A stretch of 64,000 bases of DNA from Nitrosotalea sp050749405 (GTDB lineage Archaea > Thermoproteota > Nitrososphaeria > Nitrososphaerales > Nitrosopumilaceae), in contig JBOGRD010000009.1 of the NCBI GenBank assembly GCA_050749405.1, forward strand, positions 13,767 through 77,766. Direction: 5' to 3'. Both the position numbers and the translations under genes were made by a program. This document shows, one piece after another, positions 34,023 through 41,594 of this stretch. The notes beneath the pieces are model-generated. The model searched no databases and was not told where the DNA came from. It saw only the letters and a program-made list of their open reading frames with translations. Within the stretch, counting starts at the first letter, position 1. Every line of letters starts with the position of its first letter.

Positions 34023-34194
34023 AAAATTCATACCAAATAACAATAGCAGAAATTCCCATCATGGGACCACCTATCACTAGTAAATAAATTGAATAATTTG
34101 GAGTGGGATAGGTAAAATGTAGAATTACTAATGCTAAACCACCGATAAAAATAGCCATTAGAAATCCAACCGCTTTCATATCTGTCTCTGTCAT
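34012..34194 (-). CDS. 60-residue two-span membrane protein
   Basis: MTETDMKAVGFLMAIFIGGL leads into a first span, and YLLVIGGPMMGISAIVIWYE is a second. A short basic tail (EFFRK) follows. Composition and hydrophobic pattern look like a genuine small membrane protein. No family is recognised. It lies between tRNA-Leu and the transposase. Confidence 0.5.
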   Translation of the reverse strand: MTETDMKAVGFLMAIFIGGLALVILHFTYPTPNYSIYLLVIGGPMMGISAIVIWYEFFRK

Positions 34195-34223
34195 ACTTCA
34201 ATCGGATCAAACTACTAGTAAAT

Positions 34224-34244
34224 GAAGTTTTTACTCAAAACTTC
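34224..34244 (-). terminator. Perfect hairpin at transposase 3' end
   Basis: GAAGTTTT (34224-34231) and AAAACTTC (34237-34244) form a perfect 8-bp stem with loop TACTC. It overlaps the transposase stop codon by 2 nt, so it may terminate transcription or mark the element end. Confidence 0.55.
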
Positions 34245-35376
34245 AAGCGATCAATTCTTTCTTTTTACTGGCATTTTGAATCAATGTAATCCATTTGTTC
34301 TGACCTTCTATTGTTATGCTGGCTAAGTCTGCGGGTGTTTTACCATCCAATCCCTGATGAGGTCTGACGTAGTTATGGTAAATCTGATAGCCTGAGAGCA
34401 AGGGCGAATCCTCTTTTTTCAAACCTCTTACTACCTTCTCTCTGTCCCTGATCTCCCCGTTCATTCTCTCCATTTTATTATTGTTATGTTGTCCTTTCAA
34501 AGTAATGCTGCTGATGTGTGTTGTTCTTGGGTTTGTATTTGTCAAAAATTCCTTTTTCCAAGCCTTGTGAAAGTTTTGTGCCCCATCTGTAATCAGGCAT
34601 AATGGTTTTTTGCCAGCAACTTCTTTTCCTTTTGCAAACATCGGGGTTACATCTTCGGTAAACTTTGTGTCTGATACCTGTTTTGCAATCCAAAATCTGG
34701 TATCATCGTCCATCAAGGCATAGACGTATTTCATATTGCCACGAATCTTGACAAACATTTCATCTGCTCTCCAAATATCGCTTAACTGTGGTGTAATATC
34801 TTCTAGGTATGATTCCATTAGTTTGACATATTTCTTTATCCATTTGTAGACTGCAACATGAGAAACCTTAACACCTTGTAATTTTAGAAATGTCGTGACA
34901 TTCCTTAATGATTCTCCGCTAAAGTAGAGTTGCATGGCTGAGGTTATTGCCTGTGGATTTGCCCTCATCCTTTCAAAACCTTGATTGAATACGAACCATT
35001 TTCCGCAATCTTTACAGGTGTATCTTTGAATTTTTCCAGCCTTTGTCTTTCTAATGCCATATTTTGTGATATTTTCAGAGTGACATAAAGGACAGTTTTG
35101 AGATGATAATGGTGAGATTGTAACATGCTTCCAGATTTCCTTTCTTATTATTCGACTAAATTCTACCGCATAGATGTGCTTACATTTGGATTTTTTCCAC
35201 TGATTCCAAGGACAGTCACAAACTAAACCGCTATTTGTAGAAATAACATCATACCATGAATCATAGCCAAGAGACTGTGATTTTACCTGATACCAATTAT
35301 CGTCAATACGTTTGATTTGATCTGGTTTCTCAGCAATCTCTTTTCCTCTTTCTTGTCTTTCATTGGTTGTTTCCAT
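34243..35376 (-). CDS. SWIM zinc-finger DDE transposase (IS6/IS240-like core)
   Basis: 377 residues. Residues 50-75 contain a SWIM-type finger (CDCPWNQWKKSKCKH). A second zinc ribbon follows (CPLCHSENITKYG...YTCKDCGKWF), then a helix-turn-helix and a DDE core with D in IWRADEMFVKI, D in CLITDGAQNF and E in KMERMNGEIRDREK. The C-terminus YHNYVRPHQGLDGKTPA is typical of IS6-like transposases. All acidic residues are present. I found no inverted terminal repeats at plausible distances, so it may be a domesticated or end-degraded copy. It is divergent from an AbrB-like gene. Confidence 0.88.
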   Translation of the reverse strand: METTNERQERGKEIAEKPDQIKRIDDNWYQVKSQSLGYDSWYDVISTNSGLVCDCPWNQWKKSKCKHIYAVEFSRIIRKEIWKHVTISPLSSQNCPLCHSENITKYGIRKTKAGKIQRYTCKDCGKWFVFNQGFERMRANPQAITSAMQLYFSGESLRNVTTFLKLQGVKVSHVAVYKWIKKYVKLMESYLEDITPQLSDIWRADEMFVKIRGNMKYVYALMDDDTRFWIAKQVSDTKFTEDVTPMFAKGKEVAGKKPLCLITDGAQNFHKAWKKEFLTNTNPRTTHISSITLKGQHNNNKMERMNGEIRDREKVVRGLKKEDSPLLSGYQIYHNYVRPHQGLDGKTPADLASITIEGQNKWITLIQNASKKKELIA

Positions 35377-35377
35377 A

Positions 35378-35427
35378 TCGACCTATATGTCGACCTATTA
35401 TTTATAGTTGGCGACAAATCGACATAT
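35378..35427. promoter_or_regulatory. Operator-like repeats between transposase and AbrB-like gene
   Basis: TCGACCTAT occurs twice in tandem (35378-35386, 35390-35398), and ATATGTCGA (35385-35393) is an exact inverted repeat of TCGACATAT (35419-35427). The transposase TATA (CTATAAATAATA on the minus strand) and start codon bracket the tandem copies, and the right arm abuts the TATA of the AbrB-like gene. A regulator bound here could control both directions. Confidence 0.6.
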
Positions 35428-35456
35428 TTAATAATCTGAATATACTTTATTCTATC

Positions 35457-35630
35457 ATGAGTTTAGAAACTACTGCCAGCAGTGCAAAAAAAGACACAAA
35501 ATCATTAAGGGCTACAATCCCAGAGGGTATAGTTGTATATCTAGGTCTGAAAGATGGCGACAAACTCGAATGGAATATGAAAGTGATAGATGGCAAGCCC
35601 ACGGCATTAGTTAGGAAGGGAAGAAAGTGA
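35457..35630 (+). CDS. AbrB/MazE-like small DNA-binding protein
   Basis: 57 residues from ATG 35457. SLRATIPEGIVVYLGLKDGD followed by KLEWNMKV and a basic end matches the swapped-hairpin AbrB fold (L-R-x-T-I-P-x-x-I-x-x-x-L-x-L-x-x-G-D-x-L-x-W). Such proteins dimerise and bind operators. TATA ATTTAATA at 35425-35432 is about 27 nt upstream, a leaderless fit. It overlaps the following gene (GTGA), and the operator-like repeats upstream may be its own targets. Confidence 0.82.
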   Translation: MSLETTASSAKKDTKSLRATIPEGIVVYLGLKDGDKLEWNMKVIDGKPTALVRKGRK

Positions 35631-36037
35631 GTGTTATACCGCCAAAAGTATTGAAATATTATAAAACAATAGAAGAATTAGAAACAGTTAGAGAAACATT
35701 GAGAAAAGCGATAGAAGTAATGGGTGGAAATGAATCAAACCATTTTGGCTTGTCGCTAGATTCACCACATTCTCCAAGTATAACACGACTGAGGCTTTCT
35801 ATGATGGGAGTAGACATAGAAATTGGAAGGAGAAGACAGGAGCCTTTTGAGGAAACACAAAAGGAGATACCATCAAAAGATCAGAAACGAATAGCAAGAC
35901 TGATGAAAGAAATAGAGAATCTAACTAATGAATTAGATCATGAACGTACTAATTCGGATAAATCTAATAGAATTATTGACTGGCTGAGTGGAACCAATGG
36001 AAGTTTTTACAAAAGTGATGTGGATGATAATGAATAA
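35627..36037 (+). CDS. Hypothetical coiled-coil protein
   Basis: 136 residues, GTG start overlapping the AbrB-like stop (GTGA). Two helical regions, YKTIEELETVRETLRKAIEV and IARLMKEIENLTNELDHERT, look like coiled coils, separated by a Ser/Pro-rich middle. No known motif. Translation is probably coupled to the AbrB-like regulator, so it could be a partner of it. Confidence 0.55.
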   Translation: MSVIPPKVLKYYKTIEELETVRETLRKAIEVMGGNESNHFGLSLDSPHSPSITRLRLSMMGVDIEIGRRRQEPFEETQKEIPSKDQKRIARLMKEIENLTNELDHERTNSDKSNRIIDWLSGTNGSFYKSDVDDNE

Positions 36038-36335
36038 TTTAATCCAATGTTTAAAGTGTAAAAAGACACTGATAAAAGAAGAATTAGAAGGTCATACATG
36101 TGAACGTCATTTCAAAGGTGTACGAAATATTGAAGTTCTTGATTGGTGGGAAACCAAAGGTGATGATGGTGAGCGTGTGGCCTTTGGCTTGGGTTCTGAC
36201 GGTTATACTTACAGGCTTATTGAACCAAAAGAAGGATTTGTGGAAATTGATTTCACCAATCGCCAGTTAACAGGTAGAAAAAACAACCATAAAGTTAACA
36301 GAACCCTGAACATAAATGATGTGACTTGGGGTTAA
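36030..36335 (+). CDS. Hypothetical zinc-ribbon protein
   Basis: 101 residues from ATG 36030, overlapping the previous gene's stop. NNLIQCLKCKKTLIKEELEG with HTCERH gives C-x2-C...H-x-C, a likely zinc knuckle. The rest is beta-rich (SDGYTYRLIEPKEGFVEIDF). This completes a three-gene overlapping unit with the AbrB-like and coiled-coil genes. No function is recognised. Confidence 0.55.
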   Translation: MNNLIQCLKCKKTLIKEELEGHTCERHFKGVRNIEVLDWWETKGDDGERVAFGLGSDGYTYRLIEPKEGFVEIDFTNRQLTGRKNNHKVNRTLNINDVTWG

Positions 36336-36656
36336 CTTCAAGTCAATTAGGATGGAGTAAATCTATCACATTGGCATCTTAAAATCATACCATCCATGAA
36401 ACTTGGTTTTGATCTAAAAAATACAACTAGGAAACTAATACGTCAATTATCCTAAAGACATTTGTATTGATTTTCATGTTTTTACAGAAAAATTGTTAAA
36501 TGAAGAAGATAGATTCTTGATCAAACTTTTAAGTATTTGGTATTAATGATGCGCGGTTTTTATTTACTTTTTTGTGTTTATGCTATCAGTAGTGCGCTTG
36601 TGATTTAAACATCCACACCGCAGCACTTGGACCACCAGACCATACCAAAGTACCTG
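36336..36656. other. Gene-free stretch before hairpin
   Basis: No convincing gene. A TATA-like TGATTTAAAC lies at about 36601, followed by non-coding DNA (36630-36656) leading into the strong hairpin at 36657. A short RNA starting near 36630 and ending at the hairpin is possible. Confidence 0.4.
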
Positions 36657-36689
36657 TCAGCAGGGGCCTAAATTTGAGGTCCCTGCTGA
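36657..36689 (+). terminator. Strong 13-bp hairpin, terminator or end of small RNA
   Basis: TCAGCAGGGGCCT pairs with AGGTCCCTGCTGA across loop AAATTTG (one G-T pair). GTTTTAG follows. It lies upstream of the promoter of the winged-helix gene and 320 nt after the nearest upstream gene, so it is more likely part of an independent small RNA. Confidence 0.6.
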
Positions 36690-36731
36690 GTTTTAGTAAT
36701 TCTATATACTAGAGAGCCAGATTAGGAACCA

Positions 36732-37631
36732 GTGACGCGAGGATACAATCCAGAAGAAATAAAGGAAAAATTAATTGATGCTCTAAGTAAATCAAAAACT
36801 GGCCTTACTGGTATGGAGATAGCCGAAAAACTTCGTATTAACCGAGTAACAATGTCAAAATATCTCAAAGTTTTTGCAACGGAGGGTCTAATCAAACAAA
36901 AAAGTATTGGTAATGTGAATCTATGGTTAGTTGAAAAAGGCGTGGATCAACTGAATTTTCCAGCAGATCTTTTTCAGGTAAAAAATAGGTATCTGGAATA
37001 TGTCTTGTCAGCAGCAAGCCATGAAGCACATAACCTCATAAGGACATCGCTGTACTCAGGAGCAAATCCATCTAAACTGGTAAATGAGGTCATTGTATCT
37101 GCCATAGATGTTGTAGCGAATTCATATGAAAATGGAAAGATAGGCAAATCCGAAAAGAACTTCCTTGACGAAATAATATCGTCATCAATATATCTAATTA
37201 GATTATCCGAAAAAGAGATAAATCCAAAAAAGAACATAGTCATTATTTCAACTGACCATCAAAATTCCCTTCTTGCACAAGCTGCTTCATCCGCATTTCG
37301 TACTGAGGAATGGAAAGTATCACTTTTGGGAGATATGTCTTCTGCAATAGATGTGTTATTTGATATTGATTTGCAGAGATTTCTTAACAAGGTATGGATA
37401 AAAAGAGAGGGAATGATGATTGTTGCTATATTTTCTTCCACAGAGGGGGCAATCAGGTTCTTTTCTCAAGCAGTTGCTACAAGTAAGGAAAAATTTGGCA
37501 AGCATCTTTATCTTGCATTATGTAGCAAAGTTGCAAAAAAGCCAAAGATTGCAGTAGATTTTGTCTCAGACGACCTGGAAACATTACTACAATGGTCTCA
37601 GACTGTTTTTGAAAGTTCCCAAAATCAATGA
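36732..37631 (+). CDS. Winged-helix regulator with cobalamin-binding-like C-terminal domain
   Basis: 299 residues, GTG start, with a TATA-like CTATATAC about 25 nt upstream. Residues 8-75 form a winged helix (GLTGMEIAEKLRINRVTMSK). The rest resembles the two-part B12-binding module of methyltransferase corrinoid proteins: a helical bundle (LVNEVIVSAIDVVANSYENG...IGKSEKNFLDEIISSSIYLI), then a Rossmann-like part (NIVIISTDHQNSLLAQAASS...WKVSLLGDMSS). The D-x-H-x-x-G cobalt-ligand motif reads STDHQNS, so corrinoid binding is uncertain. Likely a ligand-responsive regulator. Confidence 0.65.
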   Translation: MTRGYNPEEIKEKLIDALSKSKTGLTGMEIAEKLRINRVTMSKYLKVFATEGLIKQKSIGNVNLWLVEKGVDQLNFPADLFQVKNRYLEYVLSAASHEAHNLIRTSLYSGANPSKLVNEVIVSAIDVVANSYENGKIGKSEKNFLDEIISSSIYLIRLSEKEINPKKNIVIISTDHQNSLLAQAASSAFRTEEWKVSLLGDMSSAIDVLFDIDLQRFLNKVWIKREGMMIVAIFSSTEGAIRFFSQAVATSKEKFGKHLYLALCSKVAKKPKIAVDFVSDDLETLLQWSQTVFESSQNQ

Positions 37632-37975
37632 GAAAGTATTTTTAGTATCTTAAACGGAATATTTGAGAAATCAATTCCTTTCTCGGTAGACAATAACAGA
37701 ACGTTATCTTTCACAGGAAAACTCATGATTATTACTTTCTCCCTATACGACATGGCAAACTGTACTGGCCCAAGTACCGTGTCAAACTCACGTCTCATTT
37801 TTGCTCTGAGGACTAGTTCCATGTACAACATTTCATCGTCTCTTGAATCCTCAAGAGATCGGAGTCCGCTTCTCATTCCTCCTGCAAACAATCTTCCTCT
37901 TTCATTTATAATGCCCGCGAACCTAATCTTGGGATCAAGATCCATTACTTTCTTGCATATTTTTTCATAATCCAT
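37625..37975 (-). CDS. Hypothetical DUF6659-like protein
   Basis: 116 residues: MDYEKICKKVMDLDPKIRFA-GIINERGRLFAGGMRSGL, then MLYMELVLRAKMRREFDTVL and a strand MSFPVKDNVLLLST. The pattern resembles a roadblock-like/DUF6659 family abundant in AOA, often in several copies; the Pfam number is recalled, not checked. It overlaps the winged-helix gene by 7 nt, convergently. The role is unknown, but the family is often found near regulators. Confidence 0.6.
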   Translation of the reverse strand: MDYEKICKKVMDLDPKIRFAGIINERGRLFAGGMRSGLRSLEDSRDDEMLYMELVLRAKMRREFDTVLGPVQFAMSYREKVIIMSFPVKDNVLLLSTEKGIDFSNIPFKILKILSH

Positions 37976-38105
37976 GGCTTGTCATCATATTCCCAAAATT
38001 ATGTACTGGTAGGTTAATTCTTGGCAACAGAGATGGTATAGAAATCACAACTATTTATCGAGATCTCTTGCATGAATATTTGTCCAAAATGGTTTAAAAC
38101 AAAAG

Positions 38106-38193
38106 TGGGCCGAATGGGATTCGAACCCACGACCTTTCGATATCTGAATAATTTTATCAGTCGAACGCTCCAGCCAAGCTGAGCTATCGGCCC
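38106..38193 (-). tRNA. tRNA-Ile (GAT) with intron
   Basis: Minus strand. Acceptor GGGCCGA/TCGGCCC, discriminator A; anticodon stem TTCGA/TCGAA. The loop starts CTGATA, then about 13 nt (AAATTATTCAGAT) before A38, so an intron lies at the canonical 37/38 site. Anticodon GAT. The mature length is about 75 nt. Its 5' 21 nt plus promoter are duplicated downstream (see repeats). Confidence 0.93.
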
Positions 38194-38239
38194 AAGATGA
38201 CGCTAGCTGGGCATTATAATAATTCTTTTGCAAGATTAC
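38173..38239. repeat. tRNA-Ile 5' end plus promoter, direct repeat copy 1
   Basis: 67 bp identical to 40099-40165 in the same orientation. It covers 21 nt of the tRNA 5' end and 46 nt of its promoter region. Together the two copies bracket a 1.9-kb segment as attL/attR would. Confidence 0.9.
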
Positions 38240-38280
38240 CTTACATAAACGCACTTTCATATGGCGGACCTCTAAATACA

Positions 38281-38405
38281 AATTGCAACGTTGCTGACTA
38301 CTGGTTTACAACAACACTAGATATTCAAATCCGCTTACAGTCACAGCTCCTATTCAAAATGCTACGCTAAGCGTCTACTATAAAGCGACTAATGCACCAT
38401 GTTGA
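38281..38405 (+). pseudogene. Fragment of a surface-protein gene
   Basis: In one frame, SNPLTVTAPIQNATLSVYYK and ATNAPC-stop (stop 38403-38405) reads like the end of an extracellular beta-rich domain. An adjacent frame reads NCNVADYWFTTTLDIQ, suggesting a frameshift. There is no start. It is similar in style to the secreted protein at the window end. Confidence 0.4.
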
Positions 38406-38482
38406 TGGAAGATTTCTTACTGATTTCGGAACTCGATGTTATTTACCGATGTTACTTCGGTAAGATCTAATGTGAGGATAAT

Positions 38483-38930
38483 CTAACGCGTCGTTGAAAT
38501 AGCGGTATTGGACGATTGGCTTGTTCCTACAGAGCTTATGGCAGACACTTTGAAATAATATGTTGTGTGTGGATGCAATCCACCCGTTGAATATGTTGTA
38601 GCGTTGCCAATGTTATCTAGTGCTGTAAAAGTAGAATCATTAGTTGATACCGTGATTTGGTATCCTGTGATTGGTGAGACTCCATTGTTTGAAGGTGCAG
38701 TCCAAAACAAATTGTTCTGGGATGATGAGAATGGGTAGCTGTGAGTCCTGTGGGTGATGATGGTGCAGTAGTTGTAGTAGATGGAAATGTAGTTGCAGAA
38801 GCAATATTGGACGGCTGACTAATCACTATACTATTGATTGCAAATACACGATAACTGTTGTTGTGTTTGGAGTTTGGTTGCTATCACACCATGATGGATT
38901 TGCAGAGTTTGGAGAGTTCATATCGGAAAT
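38483..38930 (-). pseudogene. Fibronectin type III surface-protein pseudogene
   Basis: On the minus strand, SSPTGLTATHS lies in one frame, and FWTAPSNNGVSPITGYQITV with TTYYFKVSAISSVGTSQSSN in another, together forming an Fn3 domain broken by a frameshift near 38710-38740. Upstream, NSPNSANPSWCDSNQTPNTT is in frame with a stop near 38820. The gene is therefore interrupted at least twice. Fn3 repeats usually occur in secreted or surface proteins. Confidence 0.65.
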
Positions 38931-38995
38931 AACAGTATCCCAGAGCACCTAAATATCTTTGATGATATCATGGAGGTTAATTAAGCGAAGTAAAA

Positions 38996-39742
38996 ATGAA
39001 AAGCTATTGTAACGTCTTTCTTCCCAGATCAATGTTATTCTTGATATTAACAGTCAGTACTGTATTTCTTGTTTATCTGAACCTACAAACATCAGAAGCT
39101 GTCTCAGGGGGAAGTTTTACGCAGCCAGACAACAAGCAGCTAGATGGTAATCAAAATGTCGTGTTCATACAGCCAATCTTTACCCAGGCAGCATATGGCA
39201 ACAATGATCCTGGCAGCAATGGCTTTTATGATTACTATATGGGAAGATGCGATAAATCGTGTCTTACAGTCCCAATTCCAAAGATCTTCAACGGTTCTTA
39301 TGTTTCAAGTGCTCAAGCAAATGATGCCTTGTTCTGGGAAGGCTATTCACATGTTACTGATGTCGATGTCGATAAGAATCCAGATATTTTAAAAAAATAT
39401 GATGCGGTAATTGTACTACACAGTGAGTATGTCACACAAAGGGAATTTGACGCCATAACACACCATCCTCACGTAATCTATCTTTATCCAAATGCACTTT
39501 TTGGTAAAGTGAAAACAGATTATCATGCCAATACAATTACATTGATTAGAGGTCACGGCTATCCTGACAAAAAAATAGCTAACGGTTTTAACTGGAAATA
39601 CGACAACACAAGATTTGAAACCGATACAACATGCCATGACTTGAATTTTTATGACATATACAATGGAAAAATGCTCAATTGTTACCCTGAACACATCATA
39701 TATTTTGATCCATATCTAGTAGAGGCAGCACTACGTTCCTAG
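38996..39742 (+). CDS. Secreted protein of unknown function
   Basis: 248 residues with a signal peptide (SMLFLILTVSTVFLVYLNLQ). The mature part has two Cys pairs (RCDKSC and TCHDLNFYDIYNGKMLNC), and DVDKNPDILKKYDAVIVLHS followed by YVTQREFDAITHHPHVIYLY. This recalls Rossmann-like glutamine-amidotransferase or N,N-dimethylformamidase-type folds that survey D-A-V-I-V-L-H-S, but no catalytic Cys is identified. It is the only intact gene between the two tRNA-Ile repeats, so it looks like cargo of that segment. Confidence 0.65.
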   Translation: MKSYCNVFLPRSMLFLILTVSTVFLVYLNLQTSEAVSGGSFTQPDNKQLDGNQNVVFIQPIFTQAAYGNNDPGSNGFYDYYMGRCDKSCLTVPIPKIFNGSYVSSAQANDALFWEGYSHVTDVDVDKNPDILKKYDAVIVLHSEYVTQREFDAITHHPHVIYLYPNALFGKVKTDYHANTITLIRGHGYPDKKIANGFNWKYDNTRFETDTTCHDLNFYDIYNGKMLNCYPEHIIYFDPYLVEAALRS

Positions 39743-40005
39743 AAATTCAAACTTTTACTGGTCTGAAATCAAAATAAAAAATTGAGTGCATACTGCAACT
39801 ATTTTATGAGGTCCTTGACCTGCCCTCAATATACTGTGGTGTGACACTTGGCTCTACAACCTGCACACAACAGAGGGATGTGAACATTCCAAGTGCAATC
39901 ACTGATACGTCAAGCTCGACAATGGCGGTTCTCGATCTATATGTCTTGGCCAGCACCTTCGGACCCGCATCATTTTACCTGCTAATTTTCATAACAAAAA
40001 ATTGT

Positions 40006-40036
40006 GGAAGGGGTTTTGCAGCCACCCCTGTGGCTT
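40006..40036 (+). repeat. Dispersed repeat AGGGGTTTTG..GCCACCCCT, copy 1
   Basis: Matches 61139-61170 (opposite strand) at 25 of 28 core positions. AGCCAC/GTGGCT inside it can pair with loop CCCT. It lies at the edge of tRNA-anchored DNA. Confidence 0.65.
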
Positions 40037-40037
40037 A

Positions 40038-40123
40038 CTGCCAAATTATTGAAGTTTCAGGATTTTACTTGCGGTGCTAGAAATGTATGTCGGAAGAGGC
40101 CAAGCTGAGCTATCGGCCCAAGA
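40038..40123. repeat. About 86-bp repeat shared with 42947-43032
   Basis: Both read CTGC(C)AAATTATTGAAG, TCAGGATTTT, GCTAGAA and (A)GGAGGCCAAG, ending in the tRNA-Ile 5' end sequence. They are in the same orientation, and the copy at 42947 is more diverged. Confidence 0.75.
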
Positions 40124-40165
40124 TGACGCTAGCTGGGCATTATAATAATTCTTTTGCAAGATTAC
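40099..40165. repeat. tRNA-Ile 5' end plus promoter, direct repeat copy 2
   Basis: Perfect 67-bp copy of 38173-38239. It ends within the tRNA (21 nt of the 5' end), so no functional tRNA exists here. It marks the far boundary of the 1.9-kb segment. Confidence 0.9.
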
Positions 40166-40305
40166 TTTGCCGTTTGGCAGTGTTCCGACAAACAACAAGC
40201 CCTAACAAAATTAGGATCTCTGCATCTATCTTGTAACCCCTCCTTTGGGTATTGTATATGCCTAGAACCCAGAGTGTCCCTTTATGATTCAAAAAGGCGT
40301 GAAAT

Positions 40306-41304
40306 TTACTGTACGAGCCCAAGAAATTTTTGGTTCTTCTTCAAGCTTGCAAAGTCTTCATCCTGTACCGCAATTGTCTTCCATCTCGGGTCCATTCCTA
40401 TTGCCTTTTCAAGTGTAAGGAGTGCCTCTTGTTTCATGCCCTTTAGCGAACAGATGCGTGCTTTGTTGTATAACAGTTCAGCGCTGTCAGGATCTGAAAG
40501 CAGAGCCCTGTTGTAAAACTCAAGTGCCTCATCTTTCCGCTCAAGCCTTGAGAGTGTATGAGCCTTAAAAGCGATAGCGCTAGAATATAGCGGCTCTACT
40601 CTGAGCGTTCTATCAAACGACTTCAGCGCTTCCATGTATTTGCCCTCCTTGTAAAGCGATATTCCCATGTTGCAGGAGATGTGTGCGTTTTCCGGATGTA
40701 TCTTCAAGGCTTTATTATAACATTCAAGTGCTTCTGTATGCCTACCTAAGCTATCTAGTACTACACCTTTGTTGTTTAATGCAGAGATCTTGTTAGGCTT
40801 TCTCTCTAGTATGTTATCATAAAACTCAAGTGAGCTATGCGGCACATTCCTAAAATAATGAAAGTTTCCTACTGCAAGCAGATACACGTCGCTTTCTATT
40901 TCTTTCTTGTTTTGCAGCAATTGTTTTATTCTATCATTTTCCTCGATGGTGTTGGCAATCTCTTTTCTTACATCTTCCCACAACTTGACTGGCTGCTCTG
41001 CCTTGAGTACTAGTGTTCCACCAGCCTTTGTCAAACTGACTACCACATAATTTTGATTTTCTCCAAATTTGACTAATAGCTGCTTGTTGTCCTGTGGGAA
41101 TTGTACTTCCTGCCCTTTTGTCTCCTCTGATTCCAGTCTTTGTGACATCACTTTCTTTTCCGGAGCCTCTTCCGGGCCTGTTTTTATTTCCTTGATGTCT
41201 TTTTTATCTAATGTTGGTTTTTTCCAGAATCCAAGCCTCAAACCGATAAATGTCTTTGTATCATCCTTTCTAATAATATGATCCACAATTCTCATTATCA
41301 ACAA
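40306..41304 (-). CDS. Tetratricopeptide-repeat protein
   Basis: 332 residues. The N-terminal third is charged and not repetitive. From about residue 150, TPR units follow one another: FYDNILERKPNKISALNNKG, ALECYNKALKIHPENAHISC, ALKSFDRTLRVEPLYSSAIA, ALEFYNRALLSDPDSAELLY and ALLTLEKAIGMDPRWKTIAV, i.e. five or so 34-residue repeats with the usual W/L-G-Y-A-F-A-P spacing. TPRs mediate protein-protein contact. It has no signal peptide, so is likely cytoplasmic. It lies just outside the tRNA-Ile repeat copy 2. Confidence 0.88.
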   Translation of the reverse strand: MLIMRIVDHIIRKDDTKTFIGLRLGFWKKPTLDKKDIKEIKTGPEEAPEKKVMSQRLESEETKGQEVQFPQDNKQLLVKFGENQNYVVVSLTKAGGTLVLKAEQPVKLWEDVRKEIANTIEENDRIKQLLQNKKEIESDVYLLAVGNFHYFRNVPHSSLEFYDNILERKPNKISALNNKGVVLDSLGRHTEALECYNKALKIHPENAHISCNMGISLYKEGKYMEALKSFDRTLRVEPLYSSAIAFKAHTLSRLERKDEALEFYNRALLSDPDSAELLYNKARICSLKGMKQEALLTLEKAIGMDPRWKTIAVQDEDFASLKKNQKFLGLVQ

Positions 41305-41594
41305 AAAGACCTTTGTATATTCAATATGTGCTGACGAGTCCTGATAGATAAAAAAGATGGAGAAAACGGGTTTTCATGGAATATAGCCACCGAACATAGT
41401 TACAATTATGGACTAGATACATGCAAGCGTAGGACCAGCTGGGCCTCGAATAATATGTTCATATAAAAGTCACATAATACGTAATTTCAATTCCTCTCTA
41501 ACCTTTGGGTTCTAACTTGTGAGAATTAGGGATCTTTGCACGATCTGGACGTAGTGAGATACATAAAAATAAAATGAAGATATATGTATAAAAG
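41305..41594. other. Gene-poor gap
   Basis: 290 nt between divergent genes. AT-rich, with a TATA-like ATATATGTATAAAAG ending about 5 nt before ATG 41595. I see no RNA gene or repeat. Confidence 0.5.

Larger units (their letters stand above)
39743..40305. other. Gene-free stretch with gene remnant and repeats
   Basis: The minus strand at about 39785-39960 reads LAKTYRSRTAIVELDVSVIA and on to RSRTS-stop, possibly the end of a decayed gene. The rest holds the AGGGGTTTTG repeat (40006-40036), the segment shared with 42947-43032, and the tRNA-Ile repeat (40099-40165). No intact gene is seen. Confidence 0.5.

Noticed and set aside
34243..35430. Intact insertion sequence with terminal inverted repeats
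   Set aside because: The transposase is complete, but I could not find matching ends. The TCGACCTAT repeats lie on one side only.
35988..36029. Longer N-terminus for the zinc-ribbon gene
   Set aside because: The extra residues overlap the preceding gene by 50 nt and look poor. ATG 36030 overlaps its stop neatly.
39841..40080. 79-residue open frame
   Set aside because: It covers the dispersed repeat and the segment shared with 42947-43032, has odd composition and no protein-like pattern beyond the repeat.
40099..40119. A second tRNA-Ile gene
   Set aside because: Only 21 nt of the 5' end exist. The rest of the tRNA is missing.
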